NCBI RefSeq assembly: GCF_000004075.3
Contig: NC_026657.2
Span: 36,690,732 to 36,754,731, forward strand
Source of the DNA: Cucumis sativus
Taxonomy: Eukaryota; Streptophyta; Magnoliopsida; Cucurbitales; Cucurbitaceae
Reading direction: 5' to 3'
DNA: 64,000 nucleotides
Under the pieces are notes generated by a model that worked only from the letters and a program-made list of their open reading frames with translations, was not told the origin of the DNA and did no database searches. A program made the translations under genes and the position numbers. The first letter of the stretch is position 1. Each line of letters begins with the position of its first letter. Below are positions 36,835 through 47,758 of the stretch, piece after piece.

Positions 36835-38043
36835 AGGATGAAATACATCAAAAGTATTTGGTATTGGATGAAGAAACTTACTTGTCCATTTACATTCTAT
36901 CTTATTGTAGGTTTTGATTTTATTCTTTATCTGACTAGGGTTTTGACTCTGCCATCTATTCATGGATTACTTTTGAGTCGAGGTCGACCAATTCTACATT
37001 CTTTCCTAGCGCTTTTAAAGTCTCATCTCTTTTTGGCTAAGCTTATAATGGGTTCATCATCCCTGGTCGCTAATGTCGACTATCCATATTTCATCCGATC
37101 TTGCTTTTCGCTTCTTTACATGCTGCTTGTTGACTATTTTATCCTTGATTCCAAAATCCACTCCCAACCATCTATATATACAAACTGTGGTATATATGAG
37201 TAAACATGCATCTAGAAATTAATCATAGCTCCATGACATGTTGAAAATAGCTATATATATATAAAATATAAATTGTGATTTATATATATAGAGATATATC
37301 ATATATCTTAATTAACTAATGTCAGAAATAAGAGATGTGCAATATATGAGCTTCTTCACTAATTTAATTCATTCTGAAAAATGGCTTAGAAATTCCACCA
37401 CACAAAATTTCATTCCACTCATGCTCTTGTTGTTGGTCTACCCTTATTTAATGCTAATAAGTGAATCCTCCTCCTTCCCACGTCTCTAAATCTAACTATT
37501 TGGTTAAACACTGTATCAATAATTGATCAAGTAGTTGTAAATATGTAAATATCAAGATTAGCTTTAGAATCTATTTGATATCACCAATAGGTATCACTCA
37601 TAGACTACATATGTGCTCTTTAGAAATATTGCTATTCATCCAATTATAAACCTTAAAAAGTGTAATCACCCATATTAATTTGGCTAATGAGCTTCCAAAT
37701 CCTGTGAATAACTAATACCATTAACATCAATGAGTTTAGATATTGAATTTTTAATTTAACTTAAATTTATTCCCCAAAGTAATATTTGATGATTATTGTG
37801 ATAGTAAAACCATCATCAAAAAAAAGAAAAAAAAAGCACTATTCTATAGTTGATATAAAAAAGAAATATTTGAATTATTTTTCTTTATTAAAGAACATTT
37901 CGACTTTGTGTGTATACAAATGCAAATGGCACTTTAAAAAGCTATATATAAAGACCTCTTTGTGTAGACCTCATTTCCTTCCATTCTGCCAAATATCATA
38001 GCGCTTCCATTTCCATAATGCTTTGTTTTTTTTTTTTTTCATA
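36835..38043. other. Spacer downstream of JAC1, no gene recognised
   Basis: Open frames on the plus strand up to about 37,200 encode nothing I recognise. The remainder is AT-rich. The right edge contains the probable 3' untranslated region of JAC1. Confidence 0.45.
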
Positions 38044-41000
38044 TCATAATCCACCCAATGTATTGAAATGAATCCAAGCCTCCTGCACCAATCCAAACAA
38101 TAACATTCATCCAACTCTTAAACTTAGATCCGTCAGCTCAACACATTGTAATTAAGTTCAAAGGTTTGAATTTCCAATATTAAGAAAACATTGGAAATCC
38201 TGACTCTTTAAAACGTTCAAATCACAAGCTATGCCTAGGAAGGAGCATTTACAAGATAGACAGCTAACATTGAAAGATAAAATTCATGTTTGGTTGTAAA
38301 TTTTGCATATAGAATTCAAAATAGAATACCTGTAATATTTCAAAAACTTTTGCTGCAATATATTTTTGATCTGATGAAGCACCCTTCTGTTGTAGCTTAT
38401 CAGGGTGTAGGTATAACAAAGCTTTTTGATAAGATCTTTTCACTGCATTTCCTTCGATTATATCAACAAGAGGAACGGCTTTCCATCCGCTCTTGGGCCA
38501 AAGAACCTTGTACAACCAAGAACAGTTTATAGAAATTGAACAACGTCGAGATTATTCAAATTGTTTGGCAACCGAGTTAATAAGATAAAAGACTCACATA
38601 TTGCAAAGTTGACAGCAGGGAACGAATATTCCCTTCCTTCCCGCTTGACCATTGTCGTATTTTAGTATCGAGAGCCTGCATCATAAGAAGTTCTTATCAG
38701 CTTACTCCATCACTTGTTGCAATAACCACAATGCATGTATTTATTGTGAGCTGTATTACTTGTACTTCTTCACGACCATTGTTTGTTTCTGTGGAATCTT
38801 CATAATCTTGTGGTAACTCTTGTACCTTTTAGGAAGCAAACCAAAACAGCTCATTAGATTGTTAGCCATTGATTGATACAAAGCATTGTTTCATGTTTCA
38901 TGTTTCATATGCAAATATAATCTATGCATAATTTTATACTCTCTCCAGGGATTAAGAGATGGGAAAACAACTACTTTGGAATCTAAAAATCGATAAAATT
39001 TCATTTTCACGATAAACATACCGAGAAATTATCCTGAAAGGGCTCCTCCACTTCTGAAACTGTAGACTTTGTGACATTAGGAACGTGAACTGAGATCAAG
39101 AAGTAATATGTTATGCAATGGATAACCGAAAGAAACCGAAAGAAACCGCAAGTACCATAGAAAAATATAGAGTACACAGCAAAAGATTAAAGAAGCATGA
39201 CTAACCTGTGTTTGGAGCTGGACTACTCTCTTTGGAAGAAGCAAAGTTATTTTTGAAGCTAGCAGCTTTTTTAGTAGAGTTATCATCCACTGATTTCTCG
39301 GAAATATTATCTCCCTACAAAGATTGAAATCTAAGGTGCATAAAAAAAAAAACTTACAAATTTTTATCTTCAATGGTGTAAAAGATATTGGCTGGTAAAT
39401 TTATCATAGTTGCTCACCTTGATGGAAGCATCTGTGTTCTTATTCAACTTGGGTTTCTCATCCTTTCTTATTTTGTTAACAGTTGGACCCTTTGGTTCAC
39501 TTTCCTGTTTCATTGTAGAGCTATCATTTTCTAAATCGACAACATCCTGGGGTTTCGATGTAGGTTCTTGGTTGAAAAGCTTAACAAACTCTGAAATTTT
39601 TCCACCAACTTTCTTTCTGCCAATGTTATGTCCAGATTCCACGTCTGAACTTGGGACAGTAGGTTTTTTCACTTTTGAATTTCTCAATGAAGTTTGTTTT
39701 TCTAGTTTCTTTGGACTACTTAAATCAGAGAGATTTGATGATTTCATGTCACCTTTTGCCATGATTTCTCCTTTACGATACTCTTTGGTTATCCTCTCTT
39801 CACCTGCATGCAAGGAAACTAGAAGTGAGAAGAGAACCATATGATACGAACACGAAAAAAATTAGTCTCCCAATAGAACATACTTTGCTCACTATCACTG
39901 TAGAGAAGAAAGGAACTTAAAGATTTAGCCTCATGCTTTTGATCTTCGATTGTCCTCGAAGTCATCTTTTTCGCTGGCTTTTCACTTGAAACTTTCTTAG
40001 GTAAAGAATGAGGTTTCTCTTTCTCCGTTGGGCGACTGATGTTATCACTGCCAACGGCCGTGCGAGAACTTTGTCTGCTCAAGTTTTTTGAAGGTGTGAA
40101 TGAACTTTGTCTTTGATCAAGATTACCCGTGTCAGGCAGTATATCAATTCCTTTTTCATCATCAACCTTTGTTGTTTCATGAAAAACTGGAGAAATATCA
40201 ATATTCTGTATAGTTGATGTTGGGGAATGCATTTCATTTTTAGCCTTCACTAACCTATCGGTCGAGCTTGAGCTTTTTCTTAGTAGAGTCTTTTCTCTTA
40301 ATCTTGGCCCGTTCCCTCTCGATGGCATCATTAGAGGCACCCCTTTACTTGCCCATTTGTAAATTGAGAAATGGAACTGAAATTGACCACCACCATTTGA
40401 TTCTTCTAAACTATCTTCTTCTCCCTTTGTTAAACTGTTCCCACTCAATCCATTTCCAGAGTTTATGAAGGACAATGCTTCATCACCGTCATTTTCTTGG
40501 AATTCAGATGGCAAAACACCAGTACGATCCGACAAATCATAATCAGTTTTAGGATCCTCGAAACGATGGCTCGATGTGCTAAAAGAAAATCTAGAAAGAG
40601 TGAACCTAGGAGAATTTGTATGACTTCCATTCGAAACACTATCCTTGTTTCTTAAGGAGCTCGATCCGAAGGCTGGTAAATCAGTCCCTTTGGCTAATCT
40701 TGATGGTAGGCTGCTACAAACCGAAATAAATCAGAAGCAAGATATTAAGAAATACCCAATGCAGACAAACAAGAAACAAACAGAACGCAGCCATAACCAC
40801 ACAAGAAGAACATCGAAACCAGAAACAAAGAGGAATACATCAATAAAAAAAATTGGGATGAAACCCATTATGAGATCAAGAAATAAAAAATGGAACGCGA
40901 CAGCCAACCAGAACTTAGCTGAGCTGGCATCTGCACGTACTAATACTAAGAACTATCGTTCAAATCCCCGACCCTCAATTTATCCTTAGAAAAACAAACG

Positions 41001-41496
41001 GAAGATGAGGGAAGAACCTTAATTGAGCAGGGAGGGAAGAACTTCCGAAGGGTTCTGCCGGCGGTGGAAGAGGTCTAGCAGGACTTAGAACTCTTGAACC
41101 AGGATTCGGAGAGAAAATGTCACCCCGGCGAGGAGAAGAATTCACCGATTCATCGCCTTTAAAGATATCATCATAAAAATCATCACTCGGAAATCGCCGC
41201 CCGTGTACACCTTCCTCACCAAACACAGGTTTCTCATTCAAACCAGACCAAGGGCCACTCCGGCCAGGTAGTGCTTCATCCTCGCCACCTTTCAATGCAA
41301 AGGAGTCCCCTGTCTCGGAGAAGCTATATCTCGTTTCATGAACCGACGACCGCCTCCTCGGAGGACCACCGAACACGTCATGAAAATCAACATCGTCTGA
41401 ATTCCGATTGGAAGCTCTTGGAGATGAAGAGTTAGCAGATGATCTCTGAAGTGAATAACCCAAAAGGATGCTGTCTCTCTGCGACAAATTATCCAT
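38044..41496 (-). CDS. JAC1: J-domain protein required for chloroplast accumulation response (JAC1)
   Basis: Nine exons, in transcript order: 41496-41018, 40710-39884, 39803-39418, 39314-39206, 39089-39022, 38825-38760, 38675-38598, 38506-38330 and 38082-38044, giving 742 residues. Total length and every phase agree. The first two thirds are a disordered, Ser-rich region, including [17 protein letters not shown] and a [13 protein letters not shown] motif typical of auxilin-like plant proteins. The C-terminus is an auxilin-type J domain: [33 protein letters not shown], the HPD triad at 705-707, then [15 protein letters not shown]1 is cytosolic and acts downstream of phototropins in moving chloroplasts to weak blue light. 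The J domain would stimulate Hsc70. The exon 2 acceptor could instead be 3 bp upstream (exon from 40713), adding one Ser. It is longer than I recall for the Arabidopsis protein (about 650 residues). Confidence 0.93.
40916..40967 (+). repeat. tRNA-like Pol III promoter (A box + B box), probable SINE head in JAC1 intron 1
   Basis: TAGCTGAGCTGG at 40916-40927 fits the A-box consensus TRGCNNAGYNGG exactly, and GTTCAAATCC at 40958-40967 fits the B box GTTCRANTCC exactly. The 30-base gap is close to that of a tRNA gene. No acceptor stem or cloverleaf is apparent, so this is more likely the head of a tRNA-derived SINE than a working tRNA gene. It lies antisense in the first intron of JAC1. Confidence 0.5.
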
Positions 41497-42325
41497 TTTC
41501 TACCCTTTTAACACAACCCCATCTAAATCGATTCCCAATTTCAAATCACAAATGGCGGGAATGGCAACACCCGCCAAGCTTTTTCCCACGGGCTAACTCA
41601 AAATTTCATGAAACAGTTGCAGAGGAAATTGAAGGAAGTATAGAACAAGGATTTAGCGGAGAAGCTTATTGAAAACGAAAAGACAGAAGAAGACAGAAGT
41701 GGGGTTGATGAAAAAGCCATCTAAGAATTAAAGGCCACACAAAGCTTTGTAGAAGATTTGATTTTGTGGATAAGAGAAAAGCTGTAATGCCAAATAACAA
41801 AGTGCAATTAGGCTGCGGAGAGCATCAGCATCAGCCAATTAAAATTCTCATGGTGACCATTAATCTGATTTTTTTTTGTGATGTTCATTAATTGAAAAGT
41901 CCCTACAGACAGAGCCAAAAGTTAGGAAAGACAAGCTGTCATCACAGTCTAGATTGTCACTGGCAGAACATGTTTGGTTGAGCAAAATGGTCGCATTACA
42001 TGCGTAAGCAGCCTTAAAACATACATGAAACAACAAGAATGTAGAGCCCCATACTTAAGAAGTGAAGGAAATTGGAAAATTTTCTCTTACAGATGATAAA
42101 GTTATACTTAAGAAGTGAAGGAAATTGGAAAATTTTCTCTTACAGATGATAAAGTTTATAAATTTCAGCTATATCATTACAAATGTTCTTACAAAAGTAC
42201 ATTGACAAAAACCCCGGAAAAAGGAAAGAACAGTTAATGTTTTGATGTGTTTTTCTGAAGAGACTATCAAAATGGATCTTCCTTGTTACAATTGCTCTTT
42301 GTCATAACGTGAAGGGTATTTTCCA
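41497..42325. other. Intergenic: JAC1 promoter and RRA 3' region
   Basis: An 829-bp gap between two genes on the same strand. It holds the JAC1 leader and promoter at the left and the RRA 3' untranslated region at the right, including the 53-bp tandem duplication. No other gene seen. Confidence 0.6.
42051..42156. repeat. Perfect tandem duplication of 53 bp
   Basis: 42051-42103 and 42104-42156 are identical, each starting ATACTTAAGAAGTGAAGGAA. Lack of divergence implies a very recent duplication, or a collapse/expansion error in assembly. It lies 170-275 bp past the RRA stop codon. Confidence 0.93.
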
Positions 42326-44750
42326 TCATTCAGAACCATCTGGGAAAGGATCCAGAGCATTTTGCTTACCGTCGACGTAGAATTCGACGACAGCTTTCAT
42401 TCTAGGATACTTGTCTGGATGGTAATTTATATGAACAATGACAGGTTTCAACTGTTTCAATTTTGGATCCTTTCGAACCGTCTTGAAGAGTACTTTACTG
42501 TTCATGAAAAGATACATGTCCATGGTTCTCTTGGAGGCATGAAGCCCATCACGTCCAGGACGAGAAGGGTAAAAGAGTTCCTCGTTGAAAACGGCTTGGT
42601 CCCATGCCTGTTCTTGAGAAAGCCGAGTAGCAACGCGATCCAAAAGCTCCAGTGAAGGAAGCGTAGGCCTAATGAAGAAGAAACCAGAGTTGTAAACCCA
42701 TATTCTCATAGTGTGTGCAAATCTAGCCCAACCCATGGAGGGTTCATCAAATACATCGTTGTATCCATAAGCTGTCATATTGTTGTGACCATCACTCATC
42801 GACTCCACATCTGAATCACGGTAAAGATGATCAAAAGGGTTCTGTAGGTAGACTATATCTACATCTGAGAGAAGAACACTGTATCCAAGTTGCAAGAACT
42901 CCCTCAGAATGCGAAACTTCAATGCAGAGACTTGATGGTTGCCTCCTTCCTTTCCAACCTTATCAATGTTATTGTCTGGATCTCTCTTGTAGACAGGAAC
43001 TTCATGGGAGATGCAGAATTCTTCGGTCTGGTTGTCCAGAGCCACGACTAAATAATTTTGTATGCCAACCTTTTGAATGGTGGTAAACCAAACCTCCAAC
43101 ATGGATTTTACATTAGAATTTGCAAGTGTCACAATCAGCTCTTTCTGAATAGCAACTTTCTCCAGGAGCTTTGCCAATCGAGGATTCACAGATTCATCTG
43201 GAATTACAGTGGGATTGGTTCTAAGACCTTTGACAGTACCAAATGGACCAGCCTTGTGATTTTCACCAAGCGCTAGATATTGCTTCTGAGCATGATCCTT
43301 TAATTGTTCTACTATTTTCAGCTCCCTTGTAAGATCCTTAATCTGTTTCTCCAACTGGGCATTCTTCTCTAACATTGAAACGACATCGGCTTTAAGGTTC
43401 TTGGACCGGTCTGAAGATTCGCACGAGGAAGAAGACCGGGCCTGTAAAAGAAGAGAAAAAAGAAAATTAAGGACGTTCAAAAAGTTTCCTTCATTATCTC
43501 TAATAGTGTAGTTAATTGATCTTTCAACTGCTAAGTAAGTTTTAAAATCACAAAACAAATAATTCCTCCAACAAACTTTCAAAGCCAAGGCCAAATTGAG
43601 TTAAGCCTTCAGGCACACTCAAGCTCATAATAAGGCAAAATATCATAAGATGATTAGATTCTTAATTGGGGGAAAAAATAACTGAATTGAGTTTAGTCTT
43701 CACTATTCATGTAATAAAGAATTATCCAAGCCTGAAGATTTTGTTTTTACTCAATACTTCACCACAGTACGTGAATTCTAACCAACACCATTTGATTTCA
43801 TTGTATTGAAATTGATGTTTCTTATACATACATAAAAAAAAAAATCCTTAACTTTGTTTTTCGTTTCATAAACAGTACCCATATTCATTAGACAATAACA
43901 ATATTACCATTGACCTCTCGTTAAGGTTTCAAAACCGACCATTGGAGTACAGATCATTTGGATTTAGAACAAAATTTTAGATCGCGATTTCTTTCTTTTT
44001 TAGATAAGATCATGTCACCATTTAGGTCCCAATTTTACCAAAAAAATTATCTATCTTCTCCAAGGTAGTTAAGTTTTGAAAAGTTAATGAAATGCAAAAA
44101 ATAAATGAAAGGCAATTTCAGGACATTAATAGCTTCTAAAATATAGACTGAAAAGAAATACACAAAGTCAACCATGAAAATACAAACATAGCAAAAGGGT
44201 AAACACTGCCACCAGAGGAATTGATCCAGCTACAACAATGAGCATACTATCCATAAATCTTTCAAAAACATAGTAATTTTAACTAATTGAGTATTAATTT
44301 AACTGCGAGATTAGAAGATAATTTTAAAAATTTAAGTTTAAACTTCACTCACACTCCACAAGGTTTAAAAAGAAGGAAAAAAAATCGGATTATTTTTGTA
44401 TATATTTATAGGATATATACAAAGACAACATATATAAAGTAGAACCTACAACTAACAACACTAGAACCCTAAAAATACACATATCAATTGGGATTGACGT
44501 CGCAATCAGAAACAACAAATAAGGAATATAATTAAGAAGAATTGCAAAGAAAGCGGAATAATTAGGGGAAGAAGCACCGAACCTGAAGGTCCAACTTAGC
44601 GAGTCGACGGTTTTGAAGAGGTAGATCAGAGGTGAAAAGACCATGAGGATAAAAGAAAGCAAAAAGACAGCCAATAAGAACTCCAATTGCGATGGCGGCG
44701 AGAAGTCGAAAGACGCGAGGCGATTGAGCTTTGTCTTTGCGACCAGCCAT
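42326..44750 (-). CDS. RRA: RRA-type arabinosyltransferase (GT77, hydroxyproline O-arabinoside extension)
   Basis: Two exons: 44750-44583 (56 codons) and 43441-42326 (371 codons plus stop), 427 residues, joined in phase 0 across a 1,141-bp intron. It is a type II membrane protein: a short basic N-terminus (MAGRKDK), one membrane anchor at about 15-34, a coiled-coil stem at about 75-117, then a GT77 nucleotide-sugar transferase domain from about 150. The metal/nucleotide-binding DxD is DVD at 249-251 in [14 protein letters not shown]. Other family stretches are [33 protein letters not shown] and [14 protein letters not shown] enzymes work in the Golgi, adding the second arabinofuranose to hydroxyproline-linked chains of extensins. 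It cannot be assigned to RRA1, 2 or 3 from sequence alone. Length is normal for the family. Confidence 0.93.
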
Positions 44751-44767
44751 AGAGAGAGTAAGTGAAT

Positions 44768-44790
44768 AAGAAGAAGAAGAAGAAGAAGAG
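44768..44790. repeat. GAA microsatellite upstream of RRA
   Basis: A GAA run starting 18 bp upstream of the RRA start codon, hence in its 5' leader, reading as CTT repeats on the gene strand. Confidence 0.85.
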
Positions 44791-44799
44791 AAGGAGGAG

Positions 44800-45414
44800 G
44801 AGAGGAGTTGAAATGGGAAAAAATGGACGGGAGTGATCTTAGGAATCCATGGATACGAAGTGGGGGTTACGCGATTTGGTGATCGGAATGAGAGGAAGCG
44901 CTGACTTATGGTATTATTGTGTTAGTTGGAAGGGAGAAAATGGGAGAGGAGAGGAAGAAGAAGACTGGATCCATGGTTGGTTTCGTCTTCCCTTTTGCAG
45001 TTGCGCTTTCCTTTGGTTATTGGTTGTTTGCTTTTGTGTAAATGGAGGCTAACGTTGGACTTGGACCTCTACAAAAGTTATGAGCAGGCAGGCAGCCATT
45101 AATGGACTTGGTCTCATTCATCATCATCAACCTCTAAATGGGAAGCAAAGTCAATGTTTATTCTGGACCTGGGCCTTCTCCTGGGCCTATCCTACCCTTA
45201 TAATTACTGCTTTATTACCAAAAAAAAAAATTTGGAATTTTCACACATGTAATAAATGATAACTTTTGTTTTGGTTTAGTAATTAATGTATAAATTTCAT
45301 AATGATAACTCTGTCATTTTTCTTCCTCAATTATTTTGGCTTTCTTCAAATTACAATTCATTACTTTTATTTTTATTTTCTTTAAATTTCGTATTTATGA
45401 TCCTTACGTATATA
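44800..45414. other. RRA promoter region and AT-rich spacer
   Basis: The first 250-400 bases are less AT-rich and are the likely RRA promoter. The plus-strand frame at 44,849-45,052 shows no recognisable domain. The rest is AT-rich with nothing notable. Confidence 0.45.
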
Positions 45415-46045
45415 TATCACATCATATATACAATATAAAATATATAATTATGCAGTAAGAATGCTGAATTTTTTCTCTATTTCATCTGACAGAATTTGTG
45501 TTTAAATTATATGTTTACATAACAAATATTACTAAAACAATAATAAACGACGTAATCATACATTTAAATTATAAATGTACTTTAATATATTTGTAAAATA
45601 TAATAGTTATGTTGTGTGATTTAGTATATATACCCCATATTATATACCATAATACTTTATACATAATTCCCTCAGATTTTGTATTTAAATTATGTATTTA
45701 TATAGTAATTATTACTAAAACAATAGTAGACGACATGATCATACATACATAAATTTTCTTAATAAATATATTTGATTCATTTATAAATGTTATTTAATAT
45801 ATCTGCAATCCATAATAGTTATGTTATGTTATTTAGTATGTAAATATCTCGTATTATATACAACAATACTTTATACATAATTCCGACAGAATTTGTATTT
45901 AGATTATAGTAAATGCTACTAAAATAGTAGTAAACGACATACATTTCCTTTATAAATGTATTTTAATATATATGTAATCTATGATAGTTCTGTTATGTGA
46001 TTTAATATATATATATATACCTTATATTATATACAATAATACTAT
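45415..46045. repeat. Diverged tandem repeat, three copies of about 185-215 bp
   Basis: Anchor words recur in the same order three times: GAATTTGTGTTTA-like (45492, about 45675, 45889), ACTAAAA then TAAACGAC or TAGACGAC, TAATAGTTATGTT, and ATTATATAC with ACAATACT. Spacing is about 183 and 214 bp. Copies differ by substitutions and indels, so the array is old. Confidence 0.75.
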
Positions 46046-47122
46046 CAGTGACATATAGTTTTATTATTTTTGGTAGGATGGCCAGAATGGTCGTCAAAAT
46101 TTTTCTTCTTCATCGTCGAAATCTCAATAAACCCTAGAATGACTCACATTCAAAACTACATTTTCGTTTGATTGCATATTTAGTCGAATATTTAAAATAT
46201 ACCTAATATACCTAATGTTTCATATATACAATACTGACTTCGAAATTTCTATCCAGATTTTTGTCAGAGAAGTTTTGTATTTGTCAGCCGTCGAGTGTCT
46301 TCTTCTTCACATCCGAACTCTCTAAAATTTCTCTGTAAAAATGTAACCCACGTTGGAACGAGTAGACGACCGTTTTTGTAGAAGGAAAAATGTTTTCCAC
46401 TTCTTTTCAAAACTGTATCCCACAATTTTTTATAAATCAATTAAATAATAAAAATAAATATTAAAATAATTTGGTCATACATTTATTGTCCATTACAGGA
46501 CATTTGTGAAATTTATTAGAAAATTAGACATTTCATATAATATCATGTACCAACTTAGGACATCTTACCTAAAAGACAAAAGAAAAAATAAATTCAAATT
46601 AACTATTAACACCCTTACTTATTACTAATTGAGATTCTTACCAAAAAAATCATTTTGTATTCTAATTTTTATATTTAAAAAATGGCAAAGGATTTTAGAG
46701 ATAACCAACCACATACAAATATATATATTTATTGTTTTCAAAATTCCCTTAAAAGAGAGATATACGTTTGCTATAGAGAGTATTCATTTAATATAATTTT
46801 CTTCTCATTTATAATTGGAGAGAGAAAATCATTTAATATTTGATATCATTTTTTTTTTTCATTTTTGTTTAGAAAATGAAAATGATATTTAATATGATTT
46901 TATTTTTTCATTTTCATTTTATTTATATTATTTAAGATATTTTATTGTTTGGTTGAAAATGTTAATACAAATATATGAAATATCCTGATAATATGCGCTC
47001 AAATACAAGAATTATATAAAATAATCATTGTTGTTATATAAAATAAACAATTAGTACATTAATTCATTGGATTTTGTATCCAATAACTCTATCTTCATCT
47101 ATTCCGTTTGCAACCACTTACT
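46046..47122. other. AT-rich spacer, no gene recognised
   Basis: A slightly GC-richer patch at 46,060-46,400 has no coherent reading frame. The remainder is AT-rich with nothing notable. Confidence 0.45.
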
Positions 47123-47256
47123 GAGAAGGAGAAAAAGAGAGGAAGGAAGAAGAAGAAAGAACAGGGAGGGGGGAGGAGGACGCAGAAAGAACAGAGGAAG
47201 GAAGAGGAAGAAGAAAGAATAGTGAGGAGGCAAAAGGAAGAAGAAGGAACAAGATT
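47123..47256 (+). repeat. Polypurine (GA-rich) tract of about 134 nt
   Basis: The plus strand is almost entirely G and A (GAGAAGGAGAAAAAGAGAGG and similar), with only a few pyrimidines. The open frames across it are low-complexity artefacts. It lies about 500 bp past the PP2C stop codon. Confidence 0.85.
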
Positions 47257-47758
47257 TTTAGAGCTTTCTTTTTCTATTTTAGAAGGCATCATCAATAGGC
47301 ATGAAAAACCTAGGATTTTACAGATGGGAGAGAGAATCAAAACATTAAATTTTACTTGTTTTACTTTATATAGATTAATGAATTATTGTAAGAGGGAAAC
47401 AAAATAAAAAAAAACTTGGGAAGATTCTAGCTATGTATTGTGGAAAAAAGGGAGTTAAAAACAACCAAATAAACCCTTTTAACTTTGGTCTTGTTCAATT
47501 ATGTATCAGACGAGCACAAACGGCTTCAGATGGAAGTAGAAGAAATAGAAACAAAACAACTGCTCAAACTAGAGGATGGCTCACGCCTATGATTTTTCAC
47601 TTACAAAAGAGGTCATCCACTCTTCAACATGTAAAGAGTTGATGAGATGGTTCAATGAAATGCCTTAAATACAATAACCATTCTTAATGGTTATGTTGCA
47701 AAGATTATATACAGAAGCCTGCAGATGCAAAGTATATGAGAAAGACAATTCATTGCAC

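Noticed and set aside
36432..37203. Possible two-exon plus-strand gene (99 and 164 codons)
   Set aside because: Overlaps the CACTA-like relic, the frames do not join through clear splice sites and no domain is seen.
40916..40967. A genuine tRNA gene in JAC1 intron 1
   Set aside because: A and B boxes are present but no paired acceptor stem or anticodon stem could be drawn; SINE head preferred.
47108..47407. Charged 99-codon plus-strand frame
   Set aside because: Produced by the polypurine tract (Glu/Lys/Arg runs only).
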